This document shows, in pieces, positions 1-13,600 of a stretch of 64,000 nt of DNA. This DNA is from Pomphorhynchus laevis (taxonomy: Eukaryota; Acanthocephala; Palaeacanthocephala; Echinorhynchida; Pomphorhynchidae). Position 1 is the first letter of the stretch; each line of letters begins with the position of its first letter. The notes beneath the pieces are model-generated. The model searched no databases. It was not told the origin of the DNA and was given only the letters and a program-made list of their open reading frames with translations. The translations under genes were made by a program, and so were the position numbers. The stretch covers positions 33,789 through 97,788 of the forward strand of contig WNNJ02000258.1 in NCBI GenBank assembly GCA_012934845.2, given 5' to 3'.

Positions 1-1307
1 ATGGATACAACATGTTTACAAATTAACAATCTAATGGAAATCTAATGGAATCTATCTTATAAAAATATCTTAATATCTCAAATAAATTAATATCAGCTGA
101 ACAAAGTGTATAGCGCTACATGGAGAATTAATTAGTATCTCAGAAGTTGACTTATCACTTCTCTGAAAATAAAATGAATTCCGATTGCTATCAAAAATAG
201 ATGTTTGGATTTAGTATATAGTTTTATATTGATAATAACAAATATAGTATTAATATGAAAAATAGACTAGTGAATTTTTAAACTTATGATACACTAAACC
301 GGCGAGGCACAATGTCCTGTCTTAAAACGAAGGAATCGTCATTGCATTAAGTTATGGTAATCACAGAAACCAATATGAATATTGATTCTCATATTGTTTA
401 ATTATTTTGCAATTACTGCAAAAGATATTAATTAATCAATTTAGGTTGTACATGCTTTTCTCAATAATTTATTTTTTAATTCAATCAGAGCAATATACTG
501 TATAAGTATGTATTAAATTATTGATCTGGGATTTATACATATAATACACTATAAATTTTATAAAATTATGTATAATACAATAAAAGTTTTTATACAATAA
601 AAAAATAAAAGACGCGTATTTCTTAACTTGAAAATTTTGTCGATGTTTACATCAGCATTCATTTATCTCACTAACATCTTTAGTCGACAATATTTCGGAT
701 TGTAGTTAAATCGATAAAAATGTAAAGGTTTTGTGTAATTATAATATATTTCATCCCATTAAAACGGAAATAACCCTTTTTTGAAAATAATAATAAAATT
801 TTTTAATTGATTTTATCAGAATTTAAATTATATATTACGGTACAATAACGATATGATAACAAATTAGTGACGCACGGAAAAAATTAAAAATTAATAATTA
901 AAAATTAGATGAACTACTGTGTTATTAATTTTAGGCCCTTATTCCTTGACCCAGCATATCCGCATCACGAAATATATTCTATTGCTGTATTTCCACTGAT
1001 GAAATTTGTTAATATAGTGTATCTTATTCTAATACAAAGTATATTATTTATTATCCATCCATAAAATTTTGCCGCTTAAACGTTTAAATTTAATTTTTAT
1101 ATTATTGTGTTGATTTATATATTTTACTATTTTATTATGTAATAGAGAAATGTTTTATCGCACCAAATTTTCTTTTTATTAGATAAAAACGAAAATATCT
1201 TTTTCTCTTAATTACAAATCACATTACATATGCAAATGCTCAAATTCTTGATTTTTCGAAACTTCTTCTAATTTCGAACAAATAAATTTTTTTATAAATT
1301 CTAAGGA
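1..1307. repeat. 1.3-kb duplicated GPCR-flank segment, copy 1
   Basis: Nearly identical to 17270-18574; the net length difference is 2 bases and only scattered substitutions are visible. The first 490 bases also match 15188-15668, and bases 631-728 match 16820-16907, which are the sequences immediately left and right of the GPCR exon. So this segment is both flanks of the receptor exon joined by about 140 bases of unrelated AT-rich DNA in place of the exon. It carries no protein signature. The copy may start before the window. Similarity to 17270-18574 ends sharply after the shared ctaagga. Confidence 0.9.
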
Positions 1308-1430
1308 CATCCTCTGATATTCATCACTTTGACTTTAAGCATTCATTTTCACAACTGATTACCAATTTACAAAAATAAAAGATTTATCAAAATAATTATT
1401 TATTTTATCTTATTACCAGATTATCTTATT

Positions 1431-1690
1431 AATTCAATCAGAATAATATATTGTATAAGTATGCATTAAATTATTGATCTGGGATTTATACATAGAATAC
1501 ACTATAAATTAAATAAAATTATGTATAATACAATAAAAGTTTTATATAATAAAAAAATAAAAGACGCGTATTTCTTGAAATTTTGTCGATGTTTACATCA
1601 GCATTCATTTATCTCACTAACATCTTTAGTCGACAATATTTCGGATTGTAGTTAAATCGATAAAAATGTAAAGGTTTTGTGTCATTATAT
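1431..1690. repeat. local duplicate of 479-740
   Basis: This stretch repeats bases 479-740, starting at aattcaatcag and ending around the aaaggttttgtgt string, with small indels. It is therefore a further partial copy of the flank-derived repeat. No gene is visible in it or in the adjoining AT-rich DNA. Confidence 0.85.
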
Positions 1691-2048
1691 AATATATTTA
1701 ATCAAATATATATTATATATTTGATAATATATTTATATATAATGATATTTGATATAATCAAATATCTTATCTCATTTTAACCCATTTAAATTTCATTAAA
1801 AATATCATTTTAATGAAATTTAATCAAGTTTGTACAACATAATTGAATAATTGTTTAAAATAAAGACTTTTTACTGTATTTAAAATATAGACTTCACTTA
1901 ATAATATCCAAACTGTTATTGCGGTTGAAAAGCGATTATCCCCAGAGACATCTTTTAAAAATCAAATATTAATGAGATAACAATCCACATCTTTCATCTA
2001 TTAGTATACTGGTAAATCCCACAAAATCTTGTGTTCTGATCTTATCTA

Positions 2049-2200
2049 TAGTATTGGAACGAGTCTTAACTTATTTTTGCGTATTTCTACACTACGCATG
2101 TTTAAGCTACGCAGTTAGGATCTTATTGATCCTAACTATAATAGTATAGGAACGAGTCTTAACTCCTTTTTGCGTATTTCTACACTACGCATGTTTAAAC
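2049..2200. repeat. short tandem duplication with a palindromic spacer
   Basis: A block of about 55 bases containing cgagtcttaact and tacactacgcatgttt occurs twice, starting near 2049 and 2141. Between the two copies lies the inverted repeat gttaggatc/gatcctaac with a short loop. Function unknown; it is probably a small fold-back repeat. The preceding bases 1985-2040 resemble the dispersed repeat at 3650-3700. Confidence 0.7.
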
Positions 2201-2880
2201 TTAAAAGTAAAATCCAAGACATTTTAGAGCTTCCAATTTTTTATTCTTCATGGCAAAATCAATTTATGCATAACAATAAGAAACAATTTACCAAATGCGT
2301 CAATAATGTAAATATTTCATTTAATTTTTTAAACTAAAACTTTATAATTAAGTTCGCAGTGCTCAGTAAAATCTCTATCATAAGAAATGATGTGTTCATA
2401 TCAGTTATTAATAAATGTATCTTGATTTATATGAATTTTATATATTTTAATATCTTATAATGTTTAAATTCCTAACTATAATTTTATATTTGCTAGACAA
2501 CAAAGTACAACTACGATTGCAATTTGATGTCATACTGAACGTTTGTATACAGCAAATTAGTTGTACTAATAAAATATGTAGTGTAAAGTGGTCTGTCTTA
2601 TCACTATAACACATTTGTAAAAAATGATCAGAAAGAATTCAGAGTGTTTAAATATTAATTCAAAATATAACTCAGAATTATTATGCATTACAAATAATAT
2701 AATTCTTCTTAGTATAATTTATTCTAATCTATTTATAATTTATTATTAAGATATAATAATATGCAAATTAAAAATAATTTTAATTATTATAATTATTAAG
2801 TAATCATATATGAAAAATAATATTAAATGCAATTTGGAAAAGTACAGAATGCACTTTCGTCGTTTTATATGTGAAACAAA

Positions 2881-3325
2881 AATATTACCCAAAACTGGAC
2901 CGAATTATTCAGAATGGCATGTTCTAATTAATAATAATTCTAATTAATTTGAATTAATTGGAATTAATTCAAATTCTTCTGTATCATACATTTATAATTA
3001 TTCAATGCTTTAAAATGTTTTTAAATTATTGATTAATTACTCAATTTTAAAAAGTATTAAATTGCATTTGCATTAAACACATGCTTTGTTAAACAATTAA
3101 TACGGGCTCGGAATAATAACTGTATATTTTGCTACGGCACTACCGCGTTTTTTTACATACATTTCTATATTTTTTAAAATTAATTCTAAAAATATAAAAT
3201 ATTTAAAATAATCTAGAATTTGATGAGTCAAGAATAACGTTGTAATATAAGAATATGATTACAAATATATTTGCCAAAACTGGGCCGAATTCTTCAAAAT
3301 GGCATGTTCTTATTTGATAATAATA
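2881..3325. repeat. pair of about 55-bp dispersed repeats
   Basis: Bases 2884-2937 and 3274-3325 share the pattern aaaactgg-ccgaatt-ttca-aatggcatgttct. They are otherwise surrounded by low-complexity AT DNA in which I see no gene. Confidence 0.6.
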
Positions 3326-3568
3326 CACCATTCATACCGATAAGAGTTTCTTTTAAGATAAAACTTATAATTTGTCTAAATGTTAATGTATTACATTCTG
3401 ACTTTCTGCCATAATAGATAATTGAATTAACTTATAGTATTATTTTTGAATGTAAATTAAAACCATTTACAAATTAAAATGATCAAAAGCAATGGTGCCA
3501 AATATCTGCAAAAATGCTTTTAACTTATGTTATAATCGATAAGTTTTGACAAAAGTTTATGATTTTGC

Positions 3569-5030
3569 CAATTAATTCATAACCCAATTCATCCTTAACT
3601 ACCCTCATCGCATAAATTTCATCCTGCCTAGAATCCCCATATCACTACATTTCATCTATTAGAATGGCGGTAAATCCCACGAAATATTATGTTTTTTGGA
3701 GCCACCCTTCCCGCATACAGATTCAATCTTATCCTACTCTCTTTTTTCAATGAACATCGCCTTCCTTGCCTGAATTTGTTAACATTTCTATGTGTAATTA
3801 TGAACTTATTTCTCGTTATCATCATTTGTACTACAATAAATTCATTCATGTTATAATATTCTCCGTAACATTCGTAGAATTCGAAAAACCACAAATTTTT
3901 CCATTTCAAACACTAATGTTCTCCCTCCTGCTACCTCGTCTTGACTATTGCATTTCACTTTTCTCAAACTCCCTATCTTGTTTTACTACCCCTCTGCATC
4001 GCTTTATTCGAACTGCAGCACGCATATTTATTCGACTCCTGCGTTTTGATCAATCTCCAATAAACTTATCAGCCTTGATTGGCTCAATGTTCAGAATCGA
4101 GTTTTATTCCGTTCTCCCTTTTCGTTTATTTTATCATCCCCTCAGTATCTTTATTTAAAATTACATGGTGCTGAATATTCATCCTCCAGAGCCTTTACTC
4201 AAACAATCAGTTTCTGCTACATATTCCTCGTCATCGGACGAACTTTGGCCTTCGTTCCTGTCTCATCTATATGCCTCTAATTTGGAATTATCTTCCCCTT
4301 AAACTTTGTTGTCAGCCTAATCTTACTACCTTTAAATCCATGCTTCGCACCTTTCTACTGAGTAACCAGGCTCTGCGGCTCAGCTAGAAATTAGATCCGA
4401 AGTTTTTATCGTTCCAACTTCTGCAACGTGGTATGGACTTCAGTCACATAAGTTGTTTATTTTAATAGACTTGTAAGCGGCCTGTCTGCATGAGCCACTT
4501 AAAAAAAATAATAAATCCATCTATTTATATTGCGTATATAATTTATTAGATTCACTCTTCAAACTAATACCAGTTAATCAGTATTACGTCGTTCAAAATA
4601 ATATTATCGTATCAAATATTAGTATTAAATTATTAATATCACTATACTTTATTCGTTTTAAAACGATATATAATTTAAAGATAATTTAAAGATAATGTTG
4701 CTTTTGTCAATTCATGTATAACCTAATTCATTCTTTACTATCATCATCGCCTCGGTTTCATCCTTTATAGAATCCCTATATAACCACCTTTCATTTATTA
4801 GAATAGTGTTAAATCCCATGAAATCTTGTGTTCTTCGAAACCACCCTACCTGCATACAGATTCAATCTTATCATACACTATTCAATCTTACTCTAAAACT
4901 ATGTAGAATTTAAAGATAATTTAAAGATAACGTTTGCTTTTGTCAATTCATTCATAACCAAATTCATCATTACCTACCCTCATCGCCTTTCTTTTATCCT
5001 GCCTAGTATCCCGATATCACCACAATGATC
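3569..5030. repeat. dispersed repeat, three copies flanking a LINE fragment
   Basis: A pyrimidine-rich segment (cataacccaattcatcc, taaatcccacgaaat, gcatacagattcaatctta) is present at 3569-3770, again at 4700-4880, and in shortened form at 4945-5030. A weaker match sits at 1990-2035. The first two copies bracket the LINE fragment at 3.9-4.5 kb, so this may be sequence of the same LINE family or the target of its insertion. No coding sequence is evident in the copies. Confidence 0.6.
3880..4515 (+). mobile_element. CR1/L2-like LINE, 3' end (degraded)
   Basis: The translation shows the typical C-terminal end of CR1/L2-type LINE reverse transcriptases. LLPRLDYCISLFSNSL is followed by a LHRFIRTAARI segment, then in a shifted frame LHWLNVQNRVLF. 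Near the end comes NYLPLKLC, followed by FKSMLRTFLL (the usual WN-LP ... FK-LKT-L pattern). The longest open stretch is 3766-4158. The frame changes at least twice and a stop interrupts the WN-LP region, so this copy is dead. A run of A and AATAAA-like bases at about 4500 is consistent with the 3' terminus. Only the thumb/C-terminal part is present; endonuclease and polymerase core are missing, as in usual 5' truncation. The clade assignment rests on these motifs only. Confidence 0.7.
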
Positions 5031-6750
5031 AGAATAAGTAAATTAATTTAATAAACTGAAAAAATTTCAAATATTATCATAAACTTTCTTAAATTTCCAC
5101 ACAATGGAATACGGCAACATCTTCTAAAAATGATAGTTAAATGAATATTTTACTAATTCTTAATTTCGTAATTTGTACGTTCAGTGTTGATAGACATTTG
5201 CCCAGTGTTTATTAGAATTATTGAACAATCTGATCTTTAAGTTTCTCTCCGCACTCACATTAAGAATTAAATCTTACTAATAATAATGTTTAAGCCTATT
5301 TTTAATTAAGGCTAAACTTATACTGATATCAGTGCTTGTGAAAGAGAGAGCGGAAACTAACCATCCGGTTTGTCTATTAACGTACAACCAAACTTAGGTT
5401 CGGTACAGAACCTGATGCTGATTCTAAGTTCGAATCTAAGAATTTCTAATGAAATGAATGTATATATGAGTTAATAAGGTAATGTTTAATTTAAATGAAA
5501 ATTGAACGTTAAATTCGAAATTTAATTTAACTGTTGAATTAAATTAAGTTTTAATCAATCGGATAATTGGACAATTAACCGAGTTTGTACCATTCAAATT
5601 TCTATTATTATACCTTTATTAAATTAAATAAATTATCGTATTGGATAATACGATAATTATTGGATATTTCTTTTTTTGCCATATTTAGTTTAACAATTGA
5701 CCAATTACTACGACGTTTAAAATAGAATTTATTTTAGAATTTATTTTATGTGTACATGTGGAAGGCGTCACATGCCTATCAGGTCCATCAATAAAATAAA
5801 AAAATCAGTAACGTACAATAAATTTGTAAGCTTCAAAAGGCATGTTAATCTATTTGGTGACATTTTAGGCGTCGTTGATATATAAGCGAAAAGTAGATAA
5901 GTGTAGGATGCAGAGCGTAGGTGTAGATAAGAATTCATTGGTGAATGTATGAAGAAAGGAGATAAAGTGAACGTGAAATAAAATAAGATTAATAGTGAAG
6001 GTCAAGTTTGACGATGCAGAAGAAGGTGAAGATTGATGTGAAAAGTTGAAGTGAGAGTTAGAGTGAAATGTATATGTAAATTAAGGATGTTTGTGTAAAC
6101 TGGATTTGAAAAGTTGAGCGAAGGCATGAATGTGGATAATGTTGGTGGACTTAAAGCTAGGTTGGCAAGAAATGTGCCGTCGAAATCTACCAGTATCTCT
6201 ATAAGTCAAGATAAACTCGAATTTGAAGATTTGCCGATTTTAGATCGAATACTTGTTCAGACCTCAGACACGGCGCCATTGACGTATTGTATCTTCATAC
6301 ATTGCATTATCATCTACAGCATGACAATTTATGAAAAACTTAATTCCCAGTAATTTAGCACCTATACCTTTGAGCTTGTGGTGAAATGACATGAGCGGAA
6401 TAAAGCCTTGATTGACATCTTCTTGCCATCTGCAAACTTGGTCCCTAAATTTTATCGATATAGCAGGTTTATCGAATACTGCAATTTAGTTTGTAAGGCT
6501 AGTCTTATCCCCAATACATTTCCACTTAACCACCCAAAATGCTCGAAGACTGCTCCGTAATCTTGGTCGGTTAATACGATACGTTTTATAAACTGATCAT
6601 CATAATGTATTGAAAGGGTATTAATCGATACCCTATCGATTAATATATTAACTGATCATCATGAGGTATTAATCGGGGTCTTGGAAGTATTTTCGTTATT
6701 ATCATATTTTTCATCTGTAGAATTAACTATTGCCTGCTGTGCTCAGATTT
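5031..6750. other. no recognisable gene; AT-rich with a diverged dispersed repeat
   Basis: Bases 5310-5420 (tgtgaaagagagagcggaaac onward) resemble 11030-11150 at low identity, so a dispersed repeat is present. A 79-codon open stretch at 6114-6353 has no family resemblance and is flanked by stops. The A+G-rich tract from 5880 to 6110 contrasts with the surroundings, but I see no function for it. Confidence 0.5.
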
Positions 6751-6759
6751 AATCGACCT

Positions 6760-7600
6760 CCACATGGATACTTCAGAATATGTTACTTTAATACTGCCAA
6801 TTTCCCAGATAACACCCATACTGAGAATCATATATATCCCTTAAATTAATTTAAGCGTAACGATTATTTGTAGACAAATTCCGTGTTCATACAATAAAAC
6901 GTTGACAGTAGTATTTCCAAGGCATTTCGTAATGTGTCCACTAAAATCAACAATCGTAACGAAATCGTTTACATTTCCTCGCAATTTCTGCCCTTATTAT
7001 GGATTGAACGAAACCAGTGCCTACAAGCTCATTACAAGAACAACCGTCTACATCAACATTTATAATTGGTAGGTTGCCGGTATTTAGTTTCTCTGTGGAG
7101 CTTGTTCCGGCATGGCAATCCCACCATTTTCGTTTCCCGACGGACGGAATCGACAGTTACTTGCGATATGACCAAGTCCATTACAATGCCAACATCGAAA
7201 TGTTTTCCAAGGTTGACTTCAGCGTAAGAGAGGTCCGACTGTATAGTTACGCTCGTTCTTAATCGTCTATACGGCACATACGATATTGTCGTTATCGGCA
7301 GCAATAAGATCCCATAATCTATTAGCAATCTCATATTTATTTGTATATTCGATGTTGCACAATGCCCGAAGTTCTTTACCCACTTGCTTAGGCAAAAATG
7401 TAACAAACGCTCGTTTAATCATTGTATCGTGTTTTATCTTCGCAGCACGCGCAAAGCGTTTCATGTCTGTCAGAAAGATTTCAATAGGCTCGTCAGACCA
7501 TCTTATAGATATAAACATTTCGTAAGTGGTAAAGGGATCCAAAGAGAACACTCTTCGCAACTTTGCCTTTATTGCGTCAACATTTCTTTTGCAATCGACC
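6760..7600 (-). mobile_element. fossil of an LTR-class retroelement: gag and zinc-knuckle region, possible protease remnant
   Basis: Read on the minus strand, 7267-7560 encodes a segment with the look of an LTR-retrotransposon gag core (RWSDEPIEIFLTDMKRFARA, then IKRAFVTFLPKQVGKELRA). Further downstream comes a CCHC zinc knuckle, CWHCNGLGHIASNC, near 7160-7205. Nearer 6770-6850 a weak resemblance to the C-terminal part of an aspartic protease can be seen. No terminal repeats, reverse transcriptase or integrase were recognised. The element is broken, with several interruptions, and looks old. Family: LTR-class, gypsy-like at best; the clade cannot be set from so little sequence. Its GC content is somewhat above that of its surroundings. 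Confidence 0.6.
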
Positions 7601-7699
7601 CCATTTCATAAATACGTTCACCTCACGTCCTTATAGCCGCATCTGTAGAAAGGTTGTCTTTTGACCATTTAACTTTTGAATGGTGATTGTCAGATCAAA

Positions 7700-10600
7700 C
7701 TTGGCAAGTTACTCTTCGATGTCAGACCCACCATAATACACTTGAATCACATCGGACAGCTTTAAATGGCTAATTTTGAAAAGCCTGTGTAGCTTGTAGT
7801 CAAAAACGCGAGGATTAATAGTTTTTTGATTTACTCGATATCGAAAAAAAATAAATCATTGTCATTACATTTCGTTCCAATCACTGCTTTTTATACTAAC
7901 ATTTTATCAAGGAAACGAGCCAGTAAAACAACACATAGAGTAATCACATTTTGACAAGTGGAATAAGCACAAATTTTGAAAAGTGAAACAATGATTTTAC
8001 TCACACGCACATGCCACATCCCGTTGATTTCATTTGGATAGGCTGGCCTTTTTACCTCGCGGTTTCTATTTTCTAATGATACGAAAAGTTTCCAGAGGTT
8101 CTGGAGTTACAAAGCAACTTTCAGATTATCCTAATAGCATCCGCAATGATGGCGGCCTTCAAGAAAGTAAGGAAAATGTTACTGTGGATGGAAGAATTAA
8201 ATAAGGTGTTGAGAAAAAGAGGAATAAGGGACAAATTAGCTTAAGAAGATAAGTTGGAATTGAGTATATCTGGGAATACAAGTTATTCAGGCGTATGCGA
8301 GTAGATAAAACATTCTGAATGGATACAAGCAGAAAATGAAACATTAGATAAAGGAAAAGGAAATAGGGTACAGAATATGATGAATGAAGAGTTACACTTT
8401 TTAAGGAAGTAAGAATAATGTGCTTCATGATCAAGTTCGGAACACGATACTGAGTAGGTGCGAGTAAGAATATAGTTGAATATTTTATAAAAGTCTTTCG
8501 GGTACTGCCATAATGTTAAAGATTTTTAATGAATGATGAGAGCGTCGGTGCCGAAGATAGTCAGGATGATGCTTATGAGTAAAGGATCGTCACAGCCTCT
8601 GATATGTCGTAAGTAAATTCAATGAAGTTTTGAAATGCCACAATCAGAGTGAAACAAATGAACTCGTTTGACAAAATGAGCTCATTGGTTTATTAAACAG
8701 TTAGATGGTTTCACAACGTGCAAACTGAGATGAAGAATACAATATGGCGGTCAACTCGGAGTCAAATATGGTGGATGACTGACTGCTTAGTACTTTGTTG
8801 TGTACTCAACAGCAAGGTAAGGGAGGAACGATGGATTGTGTAAATAAGATCAACGGATTGTAATTTGTTCCAAGAACCAAAAGAGAACGCTATATTGGAA
8901 GATGTTAGGACACCTAGATTTAGGCATAGAGACCGTAGAAAATGATCCGAAAATCCTGCATCGTATGTGGAAATTCAGGATGAGTAGAGAAAGCAGTGCT
9001 GTCGAGAGTTCCACCTCTGGAATATGTGTTGCATGAGCGATATTATGAAGTAATATCACAAAATACAATAGTAGGATAAGGGTGAGTGAAGTGTGCGAGA
9101 GTAAATCAGACGGTTTGACAACGAAAGAACCGAAAGGTGGACTATAAGCTGGGCGGTTTCTGTTAGTGAAGTTCAGTGGGGACACCTGAAGTAAAATTTG
9201 CCAAATAGCATATTTTGTAATTTTTATGTTATTTTGTAATTTTTTAAGTCGATTTTCTCTAACTTTTAAGATACCAATAATTCAAAATGGTCTTTATTTT
9301 ATATTTCATTTATTTATATTTTATTTTTACGCATTTGACATTAAATGCATTTTAAAGCATTTCATAAATTAGATGGTGAACGATGAATGTAACTATTCAT
9401 TTAATTCGATTGAATTGTGATTTAGTAATTTAATGTTTTTTTATTATTGCTAATTATTATCAGTTTTATATTTCAAAATTCAAAATGTTTCGAATATAAG
9501 CGGATTGATTTGAACAGATAATCTTTCTTTGTTCTATTGCGATCCGTAATTCTTTAGAACAGAGAAAATTCTGGCAACAATATCGTAGTTTTATCTGCGA
9601 AAAGAGTTTATATTTTATGCAAATGTGGACGAAAATTTCCAGAAGCAATCTAGCCAAATATCACTTTACAAAAAGAGATCTTTATATTTATTAATTAAAA
9701 GTTCACAGTTATTATTATTTTAATTAAAGTGATTTCAACAGCCATGATTGAGTATTTACATAAAAATGTCGACAAAGTAGACATAGTTACAATTTTCGAT
9801 TAGCGTTTGTTATATTAAAAGTTAGTTTCCAGCAATTACTTTGATAAATCAGTCAGACAGATCTTTTAAAAATGTAATATTAATAGTTCATTTTTTAATT
9901 TCTTTTTAAGCAATTTAACAGCTTCCAAAATTTTTAGTTTATCGAAGTCAGCGCTACTTCGGTTTTGTTAAAATTATTATTTCTATAGAGGGAGATGATT
10001 GTATTAAGAATCTCTTGAAAATTCAGATGGGGTATATTCAATTTAGAATAAGAGCATAGCGGTTGCAGGCTACATCTGTTGAAGCTAAGTGAAAACATCA
10101 ATAGATGATTGTATAAATCTGTACATTGAATTTAGCGAAAATGATATCAATTCATTCAAGGTAATTTTAATATATTCTGCAATAAAATTTAGTTCTTTTA
10201 AAATTTTATTTTAATAAAATCAAAGTAACGTAAGCATAAAAGAACATACTTTCGAGTACGATTTTACAATAAAGGAGTAAGTAAATATGAGTTTCAAAAC
10301 AAAAACTGATGAAATTACATTCAATAATGACTACCATAATCATAAGTCATATAAACAAATATTTGAATTTTCAATTTAAACTTGACGTTATTAAAAGTAC
10401 AAAATGGAAGCATGAAGTGTCGATTTAATTTTACCCTTCACTCTATTCAATGTACAAGATTATATCTGTCAATTCGTGAATGTTGCTATTTATTTACAAA
10501 ATTAAAACCATGTGATGTGTTTCACTAAAAGCATTCAAACTTTGCCGCAAAACATAGAAATGTGTAAAGAAAATACAAAAAATTAAATCAGAAACAAATT

Positions 10601-13600
10601 ATATAAATAAATTACGGATTAATTAAATCAGTGCATTATATAAACATATTGATTTTTATCTAACAATTAAAATGATGCAATTATAATTTAATTTTAAATT
10701 TTAATAAAACTTAGTGTTGAGCAGTAAATTTTTTAATAATAGATAAGCTATTTATGCAATTCTGGATAATTTTAATATTTTTAAAAATATTTTTAAGATA
10801 AATAAAAAGATGTCTTTTCGAAATTAATAGGGTGTTAGAGAAGCATAAAAATGAGCTATCGCACTAAAGATTGTTACAAATCTAGCAAAATATTATGAAA
10901 CCATTGATTCTACAGGAAATATTTATTTGATGACTTTGTTGATTCAAGTTGTCTTTTTAATAGACCATATAGGAAACAATTATTAATAAGGCACGAGCAA
11001 TTGCATTTTATATTTCTGAACAAGAGATACTAGTCAATAAAATGAGTTTGCATAGCTGATTATGTGAAAGAACAGAGGAAACTTATCATTTGGTTTGTAC
11101 ATTAAATGACCACAAAACAAGGATTCGGCACAGATATTTTGATTCTTGTTTGTAGTATAGAATGACAGTTTTTAACTAGCATGTCTAAAATTGAATCCAT
11201 ATTTTCCGGTTATACAAAAATTTATAATTTATTAATTTTCCTCGATATTCATTTTATGAAAATATTCTTCGAGAAACAACAATGGAATAAATATTACATA
11301 TTTAAATAATAGATAAAAATGCTTGTTTTATACTTACAAAATTGAATTGAATGCAAATTTAATTAAATTAATCTAAATTTAAATTTAATTAATTAAAATC
11401 ATTAAATTAAATAACATGCCTATATTTTATCAATTGGTACAAATATTTCAAGTTTAATTCGGTTTAATTACAAATTCGCAATACCCTAACACATTTAATC
11501 ATGAACTGTATTATTATCCAAATACAAAGAAAGGCTAATATAATATATTACTTTTCGCAGCGAATTCCATATCAGCTATCATATTCTGCAGTATTCTGTA
11601 TATAAATATTGACATCCTCGATAAGCTTCAAAAATATTTAAATTACATATAGTTTAGTTACTTTTGATTAATAAACTTGCTTGTCTTTAAATAAATTGCA
11701 ATTTAATAATTTTTACATAATGTAGCTATAATGCTGTAATCATTATAATGAGGTTTCAAGATGATTATTTACACTATTCTGTGCAATTCTCAATTAAAAC
11801 AACGAGAATAAAAGTTTATATTCATAAAAGTTCACTATTAAGAATCAAAATTATATAAAATTAAAAATTACATAAAAATTATGAAAATAATGATTTCATC
11901 TGAACATATAAAAACATGGTAGTTCACATTGTTTTAAAAGGTGATAAGGTGTATTTATTTAAAGTATAAGGAATTTGTGTTATCAAGTAATCGGCTTTTA
12001 TGTTAATAGTACATTAATTAGATAGTTACACATATGTTATTGACCAGCAAGAAATCGATTTTAAAAGTGGAATTTTACCAAGTACTTGTACCAGCTTTTG
12101 ATTGAAAGGCAAATAATATATTTTTATTAAAAAATTTATCTCAAGTTTATCAATAAAAATTATATTACAATGATAATTTATGTGTTGGGTTTTGGGAATT
12201 TGTAACTAAAGTGAATTAAATTTGAAATATTTGTAATATCAGCAAGCAATCAATTTAAAATTGATTGATTGTGTTTTGATTGATTGATTGATTAATCAAT
12301 TATGTTTATGCTAAGATTGTAAAAGCTCATAAGTGTTTTAGTATTGCGGCGTCGAATGTAAGTTTGTATTATGCATGACGAAAAATATGAATATTTTCTA
12401 ACTTCAATGTTAAGTTAGCTATTAGTAAATTAACAATAATACTCTTTGTTAATTTAATTCTTAAATTACAAGTTACTTGGCTTGAATAACAGAAATATTC
12501 TTTTTGCTTAATTAGGAAAAGATAAATGTTATTATAAAAAATCTTTATATCGGTGACCAGAAATTAATACAAAAATTTTTCCTGTCATTTTTGTTTTGTT
12601 AAGATTTTGTTCTTATGCCTAATGGGGTGAACGTAGTCGCCTAAATTATTTTTATAATAAAAATTATCTCTTCTTAGTTTCGAAAAAGAAAATTTCTAGG
12701 ATAATAAATAACACCTGCCTACCTTTCTGCTACCAGATTTTATAGAAAATTGCTGCTAACTTTGCTGCAGAAATAGATGTAATATATCTTCTTCCTGGAA
12801 TAGTAATTTTATAAATTTCAATTCATGGCCCTTATTATTCCATAATAAGTATTATTAATAATAATTATTCCATATGGTATTTTTATAATAAGACTTATTA
12901 CTTGGCCCCGCTAAAATAATATTTCTATTATACAATCCAGAAGAATTTCGGATAAAATGAATATATCGATTGGTTAATAAGTTAAGATATAATATTAGAA
13001 ACGTTCAAATGTTGAAGATATCAAGGTAATCAAATTCAATTCAGTGTTTATTTAATGCAATAACTAGACAGTCAACAGAGTAAACACTAGATTGGTAACC
13101 AACTAGTATATAATCTGGTTGTTAGCCACTATTTATCAATCATCAGAAAATTACACCAGTTTGTTGGTCAATAAATTGTTTTGCTTTTCTAATGATGACA
13201 GTTGTATATATTATCTTTTATTTTGCTAGTATTGGCTGGCAAAATATAAATAAAAATTCATGTTTTGCTTGATCCTTCTCTAAAGTAGTACATTTTATAC
13301 ATCAAAATAATTTATTTTTACACATAAATGAAATTTACAATTTTTTAAATGGTATACAATGCTATATACCATTTTTAAGTTTTTTAAGATCATTTCAACC
13401 GCTACACTTAAAGATAATATTGAAATATTCGTAAAGCTGTGAAATTAATTATATTTGCCTACTTTATAAGAAGCACTTATAAAATAAATTATCAAATATC
13501 AAATGTATCTCTAAATAATTATTGCTTTATTTTGATTGATTTCGTATTAATTTCAGAAATTCCTCTTAAAAACTGTTTCAATATAAAGTTGGATTCACCT

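Noticed and set aside
8850-9185. 111-codon minus-strand ORF with hydrophobic stretches
   Set aside because: No recognisable family and flanked by A+G-rich sequence that makes the opposite strand poor in stops. Possible decayed mobile DNA, but not supportable as a gene.
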